A stretch of DNA of 64,000 bases from Muricea muricata (GCA_963855995.1 OY979718.1:27633782-27697781); one strand, 5' to 3'. Counted from the stretch's first letter, positions 25,617-35,575 are shown. Notes: generated by a model not told the origin, from the sequence alone. Made by a program: numbers and translations.

Positions 25617-26045
25617 ATGACTTTTCAAAATGATAACCTTAAGAAGATAGCACCAATGGACATAAGTCACTTAGAAAATTTTTTAAGTAATCGTCAAATA
25701 ATAATTGAAGAAAAATTGTTGAAGTGTTACGCAGAGGAAACTGCATCCCGTGTCATGGTCTTAGTAACGGAATACTGCAATGGTTGTCTTATTGATCATC
25801 CTTCGCAACGTCAGCATGATTGTTTGATGATGGAAGTGGATGAACGGATGAGTTTATATTTTGATGAAGCAGTGAATTCTGTGTCTGAAGCGACAATTGT
25901 TCAAAATTTTATGAATAGTTTACAAGATATGAAACCAACAGTAAATGGACTTGAACTTTTGAAGTACACATGTCAAGACTGGAGGAAAGAACTTTGTTCA
26001 AGAGAACGAAAAAAACTTAAAACTAAAACTCGGGAACTATTGTAG
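25617..26045 (+). CDS. Conserved Cys/His protein, left copy (142 aa)
   Basis: First gene after the left terminal repeat, pointing inward. The ATG at 25617 is chosen because it gives 142 residues, exactly the length of its right-end partner (40960-41388). The two align without gaps at about 61% identity. Both contain CNGC-x3-HPSQRQH-x-C (residues about 54-69), a likely zinc site of type C-x2-C-x3-H-x5-H-x-C. Near-identical flanking blocks are EKLLKCYAEE (33-42) and KPTVNGLELLKYTC (about 105-118). The rest looks helical. I do not recognise a characterised family. Its place at the end and its duplication suggest an accessory role, perhaps host interaction or regulation, which is only inference. 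Confidence 0.8.
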   Translation: MTFQNDNLKKIAPMDISHLENFLSNRQIIIEEKLLKCYAEETASRVMVLVTEYCNGCLIDHPSQRQHDCLMMEVDERMSLYFDEAVNSVSEATIVQNFMNSLQDMKPTVNGLELLKYTCQDWRKELCSRERKKLKTKTRELL

Positions 26046-26089
26046 TTATCAGTTTTATTTTATACAGCTATACTTTTACAAAATGATTA

Positions 26090-26102
26090 CGCACACACAC
26101 AT

Positions 26103-26136
<34 letters not shown>
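26090..26136. repeat. CA/TA microsatellite
   Basis: ACACACATACACA running into a (TA)n tract, between the stop of the left Cys/His gene and the 3' end of the RING-like gene. Confidence 0.85.
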
Positions 26137-26141
<5 letters not shown>

Positions 26142-26259
26142 TATAAATTAAGGACATTTTACGGTACTTAAACTAGTTGAATAAGACTTCCCCAATTACT
26201 CTGTAAAAGACAAGTAAATAATGTTAATATTTCAAGCTTGTAAGAGATGATATAGTTTA

Positions 26260-26799
26260 TTAAGGAAATACATACGCCATTAAATTTAACCAAAAAGTGG
26301 GGTTTTTAAATAAATCATCCGTTTCCGGATCAGGAGCTCTAAAACGAAAACAATGAACTGTCAGACTTCACGTTACAAAATAATGCTGCGAAATTAATTA
26401 TTCTTATGTATAAAACAATATAGGTATATGCTAAGACTTGCCTGCATGTGGGGCAGGAAAATGCTTCATTAAAATTGAGCAGAAATTGCTCCATTTCGGT
26501 AGCATGCAGCACATGTCCGCATGCCGGTTTTATTATAAATCCATTACACAGGGAACATGTATCTAAAATATGAGGAAAAACAATGAGATTTTACTTTATG
26601 GTTAATAAATATTTTCCGTTTTTCCATATTTATGTTAATAATTTGTTCACGTATGTAGTTAGTTGTATACACAGTTTATTACAAATGATTGCATTTGCAT
26701 GAAGTGTCTAAAAGATAAAAAATGAAAGAGGACTTATAGAACTACAAATACAAAAAATAGAATAATTGATATTAAATGCTTACCAATTCGGCTTTCCAT
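26260..26799 (-). CDS. Small spliced RING-like zinc-finger protein (71 aa, 3 exons)
   Basis: No single long frame exists, but three exons join cleanly: 26784-26799 (start codon and 16 nt, donor GTAAGC), 26442-26562 (acceptor ATTTTAG, donor GCAAGT) and 26260-26338 (acceptor CGTTTTAG, stop TAA). The product has CSLC, then CGHVLH, then CPTCRAPDP, the layout of a RING or U-box-like E3 ubiquitin ligase domain. One metal-ligand pair of a classical C3HC4 RING is not obvious, so it may be a reduced or variant finger. The second intron is of the rare GC-AG type. It runs opposite to its neighbours, with its first exon inside a duplicated block. It could act on host ubiquitin signalling; that is inference. 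Confidence 0.75.
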
Positions 26800-27340
26800 G
26801 TTGATTATTGTGCGCTGTTGATTACTATGTACTCTTTCAGAGCCTTAGGTTATTTGATTGTGTTTGTACTGAGGTCATGAATATATTAACCGTGTTATCT
26901 CTAGACTAGGTAAACTTCATTGCTGCTCAGTAGGTCCTACTGTTATGCTTGCTGTGATTATTATGTTTATATTTCTGGTTATAGGTCGGTCCCTTTCTTG
27001 CCGTAGCCCGTAGGTTATGCGTTATTCAGTTCTTGCTGTGATTGTTGAGTTTATTTCGACTCCTATAGAGTAAATAGGTCCATTTTCAAGGTCAGGAAGA
27101 TTCTTTTCTTTCTGTAGGTCATGCATTATTTTGTTCTTGCTGTGATTGCTGAGTTTATTTCAACTCCTACAGAGTATAGGTAGATTCCTTTCTTGCTGTA
27201 GGTCAGGAGTCATTCTGCTTTCACGCTGTGGATCGTGTTTGGGTGTCGTTCCGTTTTTCATTGTAGACCAGGTGTTAATGCTAATTAAATTTATACGGGT
27301 TAGTTTGCGTTATGATTATTAGTGTACCCTGAAAATTTGG
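26701..27340. repeat. Tandem duplication unit 1 (640 bp)
   Basis: Begins GAAGTGTCTAAAAGATAAAA and ends CCCTGAAAATTTGG; unit 2 follows directly. Contains exon 1 of the RING-like gene near its start. Internal subrepeats share TTCTTGCTGTGATTG and GAGTTTATTTC. Confidence 0.85.
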
Positions 27341-27997
27341 GAAGTGTCTAAAAGATAAAAAATGAAAGTGGACTTATAGGACGACAAGTACAAAAAAATA
27401 AAATAATTAATATGAATTATTGTGCGTTGTTGATTACTATATAGTCTTTGAGAGCCTTAGGTTATTTGATTGTGTTTGTACTGAGGTCATGAATTATATT
27501 AATCGTGTTATCTCTAGACTAGGTAAACTTCATTGTTGCTCAGTAGGTCCTACGGTTATGCTTGCTGTGATTATTGTGTTTATATTTCAGGTTATAGGTA
27601 GGTCCCTTTCTTGCCGTAGCCCGTAGGTTATGCGTTATTCAGTTCTTGCTGTGATTGTTGAGTTTATTTCGACTCCTATAGAGTAAATAGATTCATTTTC
27701 AAGGTCAGGAAGATTCTTTTCTTTCTGTAGGTCATGCATTATTTTGTTCTTGCTGTGATTGCTGAGTTTATTTCAACTCCTACAGGGTATAGGTAGATTC
27801 CTTGGTTATTTTGTTCTTTACTTCTTGCTGTGGTTGTGTTATTTACAAAGATACATCAGTCTGGAGTCATTCTGCTTTCACACTGTGTATCGTGGTTGGG
27901 TGTCATTCGATTTTTCATTGTAGACCAGGTGTTAATGCTAATTAAATTTATACGGGTTAGTTTGCGTTATGATTATTAGTGTACCCTGAAAATTTGG
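27341..27997. repeat. Tandem duplication unit 2 (657 bp)
   Basis: Direct repeat of 26701-27340 with substitutions and indels. About 30 bp carrying the RING-gene start codon, first exon and donor are missing. About 50 extra bases lie near 27800-27850. The unit ends at the E2F-like site. Confidence 0.85.
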
Positions 27998-28004
27998 CGC
28001 GAAA
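27993..28004. promoter_or_regulatory. Perfect E2F consensus site
   Basis: TTTGGCGCGAAA matches the palindromic E2F consensus TTTSSCGCGAAA. It lies about 10 bp upstream of a TATA box and about 80 bp upstream of the two-GRF gene, at the head of the replication-gene half. E2F binding would tie expression to host S phase; binding itself is inferred. Confidence 0.6.
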
Positions 28005-28012
28005 ACCGTACG

Positions 28013-28020
28013 TATAAAAA
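28013..28020 (+). promoter_or_regulatory. TATA box of the two-GRF gene
   Basis: TATAAAAA, 72 bp before the start codon at 28085, consistent with a polymerase II core promoter and a short leader. Confidence 0.65.
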
Positions 28021-28084
28021 TAGGGGGTGTTTCATTGCGCCACAGGCTTGAGATTTAGTTCGATAGATCACCACTAAAAAAAAT

Positions 28085-28513
28085 ATGGTTTCTGTGGAGA
28101 AGTATCCCTGCTTTTGTGGTGCTGGAGTGAAACAGTTCAAGTCCAAAGATGATCGCTCTTTTTTGACATGTAGAGAAGAAACCTGTACCTTTTTCACTCC
28201 AGCAGACCAGTATACTAATTTGATGGACGTGTTCGAGACGAAAGTGCTAAAACAGTACAAACCCAACAAGTTCCCCATGTGCAATTGTGAGGATGTGGCC
28301 AGTTTATGGGTCTCTCATTCGTCGTCTAATCCTGATCGCCCGTACTTTCGTTGCCAAGAAACGGATGCAAATGAGAAGTGCGACTTTTTTCAGTGGGCTG
28401 ATGTAAAGTCCGTAAAGAAAACGAAGAGAAAAAGGAATGACTTGAAAAAAGTGGCAAAAGGAAAACGGTTCAAAAAGGTGCAAATACTGGAATCATCAGA
28501 CGAAGAGGACTAA
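28085..28513 (+). CDS. Two-GRF zinc-finger protein (142 aa)
   Basis: Two GRF-type zinc fingers fill the protein: C9, C11, C29 and C34 (CFCGAG ... FLTCREETCTFF), then C66, C68, C90 and C99 (CNCED ... RPYFRCQ ... CDFFQW). The spacing and the final aromatic Phe-Phe-x-Trp are the GRF hallmark seen in NEIL3, APE2 and TOP3A, where these fingers bind single-stranded DNA. A Lys/Arg-rich stretch (about 108-131) could be a nuclear signal, and the C-terminus is acidic (ESSDEED). It lies just upstream of the polymerase behind its own TATA/E2F promoter. A role in handling single-stranded replication intermediates is likely but inferred. Confidence 0.85.
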   Translation: MVSVEKYPCFCGAGVKQFKSKDDRSFLTCREETCTFFTPADQYTNLMDVFETKVLKQYKPNKFPMCNCEDVASLWVSHSSSNPDRPYFRCQETDANEKCDFFQWADVKSVKKTKRKRNDLKKVAKGKRFKKVQILESSDEED

Positions 28514-28793
28514 GACTTTTTACAAACATTATTTTAGAACTATGCCTATATGCAAGTTTATACCGTTTTCTATTATGAACATTGAATCGAACAGTTATGA
28601 ACAATTAAGTAATATATTATTGTATGTTAACATGATTGATTAATTAAATACTGTTAAAACTACCACCAATGGTGCGCTGTGAGTGTGCTGTACATATAGA
28701 AATGAGGTAGCTTAGTTCCTTATTATTGCGCAAAGGTGTTCTCATTGAACAGACCAGTCAAGTTCTTGTTTTACGGTTTTTATCTTTTTAAAA

Positions 28794-31700
28794 ATGGAAT
28801 CTCAAAGAGAAATGGAACGATTAAGAAAACAAGCCCTTGTTAAAAATAAAAAAGCAAAACGTTTTTTGGAAAAAATGACTAAGGAACTTTCAAAGGCACG
28901 ACCTGATTTAAAGCGTGTACTACATTGGCAAAAGAGATCTGCCAGACTTCTTAACCATGTAGTAAGGTTAATGGAGAAACGTGAAAACATTAAATTGCCG
29001 CGTAGCTCCCATAAAAAGAAAACAGTCCATTTTAACCTGGAGAAGGTTTCAGAAAAATTTGTTAGAAAATTTGGGGCTGCCTCTTGTGTCTACCGTGCAA
29101 CAATGGCAAAACCAATAGAAACGGATACCGTCAAAGTTAAAGATATCCTGAAAGAATTGGACGGGGTCTTTACAGAAACTATTGACCAGGTATATAATGT
29201 GAAATGTATTCCTTTATTAAGCAATTGTCATGTTTTCGTTCTTAAGGCCTAATTATAGATGTCAATTTACTCGATTAAGTCCTTTTTTCTCATATGCAGG
29301 TAAAAAAACAATGTGACTTGAAAACGCCTGCGGAAGACCTGCTTCGTGTTATGATCAGATCGGACGTGTTAAAAGCTCCTATCAGTACAAGACTGTTGCC
29401 GTCCCTTCAAATGACAGCTGCTAAAGTAATGTCCGAGATTACAAAAGTTTTACAGAGTAATGAGAATATTCCCCTTGACCAGTCGTTTGTCATTGATGTG
29501 GTAGCCATCAAGTCGCCAACAGGGTCTGGTAAAAACTCTACATCTCTTAAAGTATTAGATTATAGTAAAGATAGTATAGTTAAAAAATCTATCATTACCA
29601 TTAAGAATAAGGATGCGTTGTGTTGTGGTCGGGCTATAGCCGTAGGTCAGGCCCTCGCAGATAATCATCCGAAATTAAAACAGTTTAAATTAGGAAGGAT
29701 GATTCAGAAACAGGCAGCTTTGAAGTTATACAAAAAAGCGAACGTATTGTCTGGACCTTGTGGTCTTCGGGAAATTTCCAAATTCCAAGGGATACTGGTG
29801 GGCTATCAGATCATAGTTATAGACTTCGATGCACGGAATTCAGTAATATATGAAGGTCCCAGGGGTAATAAGAAGATTATTTTGTACAAGCATGGAGATC
29901 ATTTTAATGTTATTAATCCTGAAAAACTCCCTTCTTTCCACGGAAAACGGTTTTTATGTCAAAAATGTAAGTCTTACGTTTCGAATTATTTCAATCATCC
30001 TTGCTCCGATCCATGTAACACTTGCTTACGTAAAGATTGTAGTTTGGTTTCATGCGAAAAACAAGTATGCGCTGATTGTTACAAAGTCTGTCGTTCGGTT
30101 GCTTGTTACAATCATCATAAAAAGAGTCGACTGTCTAAGGGTGTTGACCTGCCCTCCAAATGTGACAAGTCGTTTCGGTGTCAAACATGCCTGGTAATTG
30201 TTGACAGAGAGAGACAAAATGTACATCGTTGCGGTGAATATGTGTGCCATGTGTGTAAAGAACATGTCTTGTCTGGCCATTTGTGCTATATGCAGACTGA
30301 AGAACCTAAAACACTCAACAATAAACTAATCTTTTATGATTTTGAGACAGATTTTTCAAGCGGAGAACATGTTGTTAATTATGTTGTCGCTCAGTATGCT
30401 TGTGGAGCTGAATATATTTTCAAAGGGTATGATTCTTTGAGCGAGTTTTGCATGTTTTTGTTTGATAGGAAACATGAAGGGTACACAGCGATAGCTCACA
30501 ATGCAAAAGCGTTCGATGGAGTGTTTATAGAAAGGTGGCTAATTGAAAACAGACCTACTGCTGAAATGCATGTTATACACTCGGGGCAGAAAATAATGCA
30601 ACTTACAGTTAAAGATTATAAAATCCGTCTGATTGACTCGCTGAATTTTTTGCAAATGCCTTTATCGAAGTTTCCGGAAACTTTTGGTTTGGATGAGTCC
30701 AAATATTCAAAAGGCGATTTTCCATTTAAATTCAACACTTTGGAAAACCAACATTATGTCGGGCCTATGCCGAATATAGAATTTTATAGTCCAGACACTA
30801 AATCAGAAAAAGCTCGAAGTAAGCTTATTAAGTGGCATGAGGAACTAACCAAAACAAATTATGTTTTCGATTTTCAAAAAGAAATGCATACCTATTGCTC
30901 ACAAGATGTAACAATTTTACGTTTATGTTGTGTACAGTTCCGTGATACTTTTTTAGCTGAAACAAACGTTGATCCATTTTGCTATTGCACCATCGCCGCC
31001 GCAGTGATGGCTGTTTATCGTTCAAAATACTTGAAAGAGAAAACAATTGGAATAGTGCCTAAAAATATGTATAGTGGTGTGAAAAAACCATACTCTAAAA
31101 GTTCCATTGAGTGGTTAGAATTTATAGCAGATCAAAAGAATTTGACTATTAGGCATGCATGTAACGGGAATGAAAAGGCAATCGCTGATGTGAATGGGAA
31201 AACGTACTATGTAGACGGGTTTTGCGAGGAAACTAATACGGTGTTTGAATTTTATGGTTGTGTATATCACGGCTGTCCTTTATGTTTTGACGGTAAGAAT
31301 GATCACCCCTTTCATAGTCATCGTAAAATGGTTGACGTTTATGAGGAAACAGTTCAACGGGAACAGAGACTACGGGACTTAGGGTACGAAGTAAGGAGTA
31401 TCTGGGAACATGACTACCGGAAACTTAAAGAAACACACGAAATGCAACAGTTTTTAGACACATATGATATTGTTACTAACTTGGAACCTCGTGATGCGTT
31501 TTTTGGGGGCAGGGTTAATGGGTTTAAGTTATTCCGGGACATTCAGGAAGGGGAAAAAATCAAATATGTTGACTACACTTCATTGTATCCTTTCGTCAAC
31601 AAAAAAAAAAAATATCCGGTTTCACATCCAACAATTATCCGTGAAAACTTTGAGGAAATTTCAAATTATTTTGGTTTGATAAAGTGTAAAGTTTTGGCGC

Positions 31701-33184
31701 CAGCTAATTTATATCATCCGGTTCTTCCAGTACGTCTGAAAGGTAAATTGTTTTTCCCTCTATGTAAGCAGTGTGTCATGGATAACTCTTCAGAATGCCG
31801 GCATTCTGAAGAGGAAAGATCGTTTTTGGGCACATTTACCACTGTTGAGGTTGAAAAAGCGATCGAAAAGGGGTACAGGATTTTAAAAATTTATGAAATT
31901 TGGAACTTCGAGGAAACGTCGAACGATTTATTTAGTGAATATGTGAATCATTTTCTTAGGATAAAACAGGAAAGTTCGGGTTTTCCAGAATGGGTTCGCA
32001 CACCCGAGGACCAGGCAAAATACGTGAACGAGTACTATAAAAATGAAGGAATTGCTTTAAGAATAGATAGAATTAAGTACAATCCAGGGCTAAGGGCTAT
32101 TGCAAAGTTATGCTTAAATAGTCTATGGGGGAAGTTTTGCCAGAGAGATGACTGGTTAAATACTGAATTTGTTAGTGATCCTCTTCATTTTTACAGACGC
32201 CTCAATGGTGCAGATGTAGAAATGCATGATTTATCTATTTTAAACAATGATTTAGTGGAAATAGTATTTAAACGTAAGCATGAGTATCAAGCAGAGAATA
32301 AATTAACTAATATATTCATAGGAATTTTTACCACAGCATGGGCTAGACTTGAACTTTACAATCTAATGGACCTGTTAGGAGAAAATGTGCTTTACGTAGA
32401 CACGGATAGTTGTATTTATGTAACTAGAGAGGGTAGCCCTGAACCGGTCCTGGGGGATTACCTAGGGCAACTAACAGATGAAATTACGCCAAAACATGGG
32501 CCAGATAGTTATATTACAAGGTTTGCATGTGGAGGGGCTAAGAATTATTCATATGTTGTGAGTAATAATACAAAACATTGTAAAGTACGAGGGTTTACTT
32601 TAAATTTTAAGAATAGTCAAATTCTTAATTTTGATTCAATGAAAGACGTTATATGTAAATTTTTAAACACATCTGCAGATGACGTAGACAAGAAAAAAAA
32701 GGAAGCTAGCTTAGATATAATAAATGAATGTAAAATAACAAGAGAAAAACAGACCCGGCGACTTGCCAACAAGCGTGAGGTGAAATCTTATCAAGTTGTC
32801 TACGATAAACGTATAATCATTGGTAAAGGTGAAGACACTATCCCCTTTGGCTATTACTGGTCACCAGGTACAATTTCTCATACTGGGCCTGCTCTTCCAA
32901 CCATGCAATCTGTTCCCGACCATATTCTTTTTACTATGGTTCATCCTACAGCACCGAACACCGTGGAACATATGCAGGTTGATGGCACCGAAGATGATGT
33001 CGAGATGATGGATATTGAAATTTACAATGAGGACATTGCTGATGATGTTAATTTGATGGACACAGATAATGAAACAGACAATGACTATGAACAAGAAAAT
33101 GAATCCGATCGTGATTTCATTAATGACTTTGAAATGTATAGCGATGAAAATGACGCTTCATTTTATAGACAGTCTTTGTTTTAA
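28794..33184 (+). CDS. polB: Protein-primed family B DNA polymerase, one intron (about 1426 aa)
   Basis: Replicates the element from its ends by protein priming. Exons 28794-29189 and 29300-33184 join in phase 0; the 110-bp intron starts GTATAT and ends CATATGCAG. Domains, in spliced numbering: a basic helical N-terminus (1-132); a Cys/His-rich region with repeated C-x2-C pairs (about 351-463); 3'-5' exonuclease motifs YDFETD (about 479), AHNAKAFDG (about 537) and YCSQDV (about 668); an insert containing VDGFCEETNTVFEF and GYEVRSIWEHD (about 745-840); then polymerase motifs A (VDYTSLYP, about 890), B (KLCLNSLWGK, about 1068) and C (YVDTDS, about 1166). The C-terminus is strongly acidic. All catalytic acidic residues are present. 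Unspliced RNA would yield a separate 152-residue protein. Confidence 0.95.
29190..29299 (+). other. Intron of the Polinton polymerase gene
   Basis: Donor CAG|GTATAT, acceptor TTTTTTCTCATATGCAG|GT. It joins a 132-codon first exon to the polymerase frame with phase preserved. The apparent ATG at 29294 lies within the acceptor, so it is probably not the real polymerase start. Confidence 0.8.
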
Positions 33185-33843
33185 TCATTCTTAAGATTTT
33201 AACGAGGAGGACTAATTTGTGAATGTTAAACCTGATACTATATTATAGTCAACCATATGTGAAATCTTCAACATGAAATATTTTAGCAATATTAACATCC
33301 TTGTAATTTTACAGTTTGATGTTATCATTGTAACATTAAAAGTTAATTATTAAAGAATCATGTATACTATGGTCCCCCGAAAAAACTCCAATCATTTGTT
33401 CACCAAAAAAATAATACAAACCTGTGATATTTAGCATCATGAAATTTGAGAGGTGTTGTTTTCTCTTAAATTTAGCAACCTTGTACTTTTTATGTGTTCG
33501 GACTTTGGTACAGGTATTTCGTTTAATATAAGCCTTGATTTGAACAGTCTAAAAGCATTATCACCTTAACATAGATACACCCACCTGATGTGCATGCGGC
33601 AAGACAAAAAAGAAAAAAAAACATGAAAATCAAATTTGTATGGATATGCCATACAAAAGAGTAAAATATGTAGTTGACAGGAACAAAAGTAACTCTGTTG
33701 TGTCTGTGATTGTGTATATACCTTTTTAGGTCAAAGCATACACTTTGCACTTTATGTTAATGTAAACAAATCAGTCACACACCTGTATATAGCTTCATAT
33801 ACAATTAACAGTTTTGTCATTTTAGACATTGCTTGAAATCAGT
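33185..33843. other. Gap between polymerase and ATPase genes
   Basis: About 660 AT-rich bases, the longest spacer in the plus-strand half after the promoter region. An ATTAAA near 33350 may serve polymerase mRNA polyadenylation. A possible splice acceptor (TCATTTTAG) lies 19 bp before the ATPase start. I see no coding sequence. Confidence 0.5.
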
Positions 33844-34488
33844 ATGGACGTGCGATTTAAGACACCAGCTAACTTTTATATTTGTGGTAAAAGTCAATCG
33901 GGAAAATCTCACTTGGTCAGACAAATGCTTTACAATTGCAACGAGCTTTTTGATCCCGTACCGTCAAAAATACTTTATTGTTATGGTGAGCATCAGTCTG
34001 AATTTGACAGTATGGTTGAAACATTACCCAATATTAGTTTTATCGAAGGATTTCCTGACAATTTGTACGACATTCTTGAAGGTTACACAAACTCATTAGT
34101 TATAATTGATGATCTCATGTCCGAGTGTTCCAAGGATCTGCGTATGACCGATTTGTTTACACGAGGTTCCCATCATCGAGGAATATCCGTTATGTATTTG
34201 ACCCAGAATTTATTCCCACCTGGTAAACAGTCAAGAACTATAAGCTTAAACTCGCATTACATGATTGTGTTTAAAAACCCGAGAGATTCGCTAGGTATTG
34301 CAACTTTGGCACGTCAAATGTACCCACACAATACAAATTTCCTTTTAAAGTCTTTTCAAGATGCCACAGCAAAACCATACGGTTACCTGCTATTAGATCT
34401 ACATCAACTTACTCCAGACAATATGCGATTGAGAACAAACATTTTACCTGGCGGGAAGCAAATTGTTTATGTTAAACGTAGCACTTAA
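33844..34488 (+). CDS. FtsK/HerA-type packaging ATPase (214 aa)
   Basis: Predicted to pump element DNA into preformed capsids. The first ATG (33844) gives a protein that opens with the Walker A loop GKSQSGKS (residues 15-22). Walker B is LVIIDD (acidic pair near 89-90), followed by a LTQNLFP segment of the kind expected of sensor-type motifs and a C-terminus with RLRTNILPG. Length and layout match the A32/FtsK-like ATPases of Polintons, adintoviruses and virophages. It heads a tight three-gene group: the next start is 35 bp downstream. Confidence 0.93.
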   Translation: MDVRFKTPANFYICGKSQSGKSHLVRQMLYNCNELFDPVPSKILYCYGEHQSEFDSMVETLPNISFIEGFPDNLYDILEGYTNSLVIIDDLMSECSKDLRMTDLFTRGSHHRGISVMYLTQNLFPPGKQSRTISLNSHYMIVFKNPRDSLGIATLARQMYPHNTNFLLKSFQDATAKPYGYLLLDLHQLTPDNMRLRTNILPGGKQIVYVKRST

Positions 34489-34523
34489 ACAACGGTTTCA
34501 GCTCAAGACATCTTATTTGCAAC

Positions 34524-34853
34524 ATGTCAAAGCATATGAAGGACAATCTTCCTTATCTACAAGTTCTGGCTAAATGCAAACCGAAACTACGTAAATTACT
34601 TATTGAACATGGGCCAGTGTCTCTGGTTACTTCCATTTGCGAGTGTGCCCTGAATCTACTAAAAGGTGTTATTCCACTCACACCTCGTCAGAAACGTCGC
34701 TTAGCACGGTATAAGACACATCTCCGTGGACTTGCAAATAAAAAAGTATCACGAAAGAAAAAGAAACAGTTTCTTAATCAGAAAGGAGGTAATCTCCTAA
34801 CTGCTTTGTTACCACCTGTTTTAACTGTCCTAGGAAGTTTACTAACAAAATGA
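34524..34853 (+). CDS. Small basic protein with hydrophobic C-terminus (109 aa)
   Basis: Contains CECALNLLKGVIPLTPRQKR (about 40-59), a strongly basic middle (KKVSRKKKKQ) and a hydrophobic tail (LLTALLPPVLTVLGSLLTK, about 91-109) that could insert in a membrane or form an amphipathic helix. From memory, similar small proteins accompany Polinton/adintovirus capsid genes in many invertebrates, but no function is established to my knowledge. The stop overlaps the next start as ATGA, so it is probably co-translated with the 241-residue protein. A virion core or membrane-active role is a guess. Confidence 0.8.
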   Translation: MSKHMKDNLPYLQVLAKCKPKLRKLLIEHGPVSLVTSICECALNLLKGVIPLTPRQKRRLARYKTHLRGLANKKVSRKKKKQFLNQKGGNLLTALLPPVLTVLGSLLTK

Positions 34854-35575
34854 AGCGAATGATTTTGGTACCAGAAGACGCTTATGCCAGATTTGAGCAA
34901 AAGCAAAAGCTTGAGACTTCACCGATCATAAAAAGCATGATAAATGCGGACACAGACATGACAAATATTCTCCAACGCACGGGTGTTGATGATACAGAAA
35001 AGCAAAAAATGTACTATGCCAACCTGGAAAGATACCTTAATCTCAGGCAGCAAAAGGACAGCGAAACACCAACTATTCGGATAGCGCCTAATGCTGAAAA
35101 TGAAGAAGAACCCACCCACCCAAAAAATGAACAATTATCTGACGAAGTCATTGTTAAACATATACCTAAAACAATGCAGTCCAGGGCGACAGCTATCTTA
35201 AACCGTTTGAAAGAAAGACCGGACATTATCACATGGGACAAAACTGGAGAAGTGAAGCTCGAGGGTGAAAACATTCCACAATCAAACATCTCGGACTTGA
35301 TCTCAGATGCTCTGAGGGCGAGGAAAAATTTCAATCCTACTGGTTCAAAGGAATTTTTTCGTGTTTTATCCAAGATAAATGTGCCTAAAGATTTGGTGAG
35401 GAATGAAGAACGATGGAAAGAGTCCCGAATGGACCGCAGTTTTTCTGAAGAAGGGAGTCCCTTAGACAGTCCAGGGGCTTCGACCTCGTCGTTGTATTTT
35501 CAAAAGCTTCTAAAAAGACGTGATGAAAAAACAAGCAAGCCAAAACAAACTCAGGAACGTTGGCTTAAATATTAA
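34850..35575 (+). CDS. Conserved Polinton protein of unknown function (241 aa)
   Basis: Starts within the stop of the preceding gene (ATGA overlap). It has a charged, Gln/Glu-rich N-terminal half. A conserved-looking globular block runs about 105-185: IPKTMQSRATAILNRL, GENIPQSNISDLISDALR and NPTGSKEFFRVLSKINVPK. The C-terminus is Ser/Lys-rich and probably disordered. I recall the same block as widespread in Polinton/adintovirus-like loci, without a confirmed role. Its place beside the ATPase suggests a virion or assembly function. A poly(A) signal, AATAAA, follows at 35594. Confidence 0.8.
   Translation: MKRMILVPEDAYARFEQKQKLETSPIIKSMINADTDMTNILQRTGVDDTEKQKMYYANLERYLNLRQQKDSETPTIRIAPNAENEEEPTHPKNEQLSDEVIVKHIPKTMQSRATAILNRLKERPDIITWDKTGEVKLEGENIPQSNISDLISDALRARKNFNPTGSKEFFRVLSKINVPKDLVRNEERWKESRMDRSFSEEGSPLDSPGASTSSLYFQKLLKRRDEKTSKPKQTQERWLKY

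Noticed and set aside
29294..29299. ATG at 29294 as the polymerase start
   Set aside because: It lies within a strong splice acceptor, and a phase-matched upstream exon gives a longer protein.
33523..33750. A minus-strand membrane protein between polymerase and ATPase genes
   Set aside because: Frame in AT-rich spacer, low-complexity hydrophobic residues, no promoter and opposite to its neighbours.
33829..33843. Earlier TTG start for the ATPase, and similar non-ATG starts for genes at 25599, 38814, 40772 and 41400
   Set aside because: Animal and virus genes rarely use them; in-frame ATGs a few codons later give family-like N-termini and, for the Cys/His pair, equal lengths.
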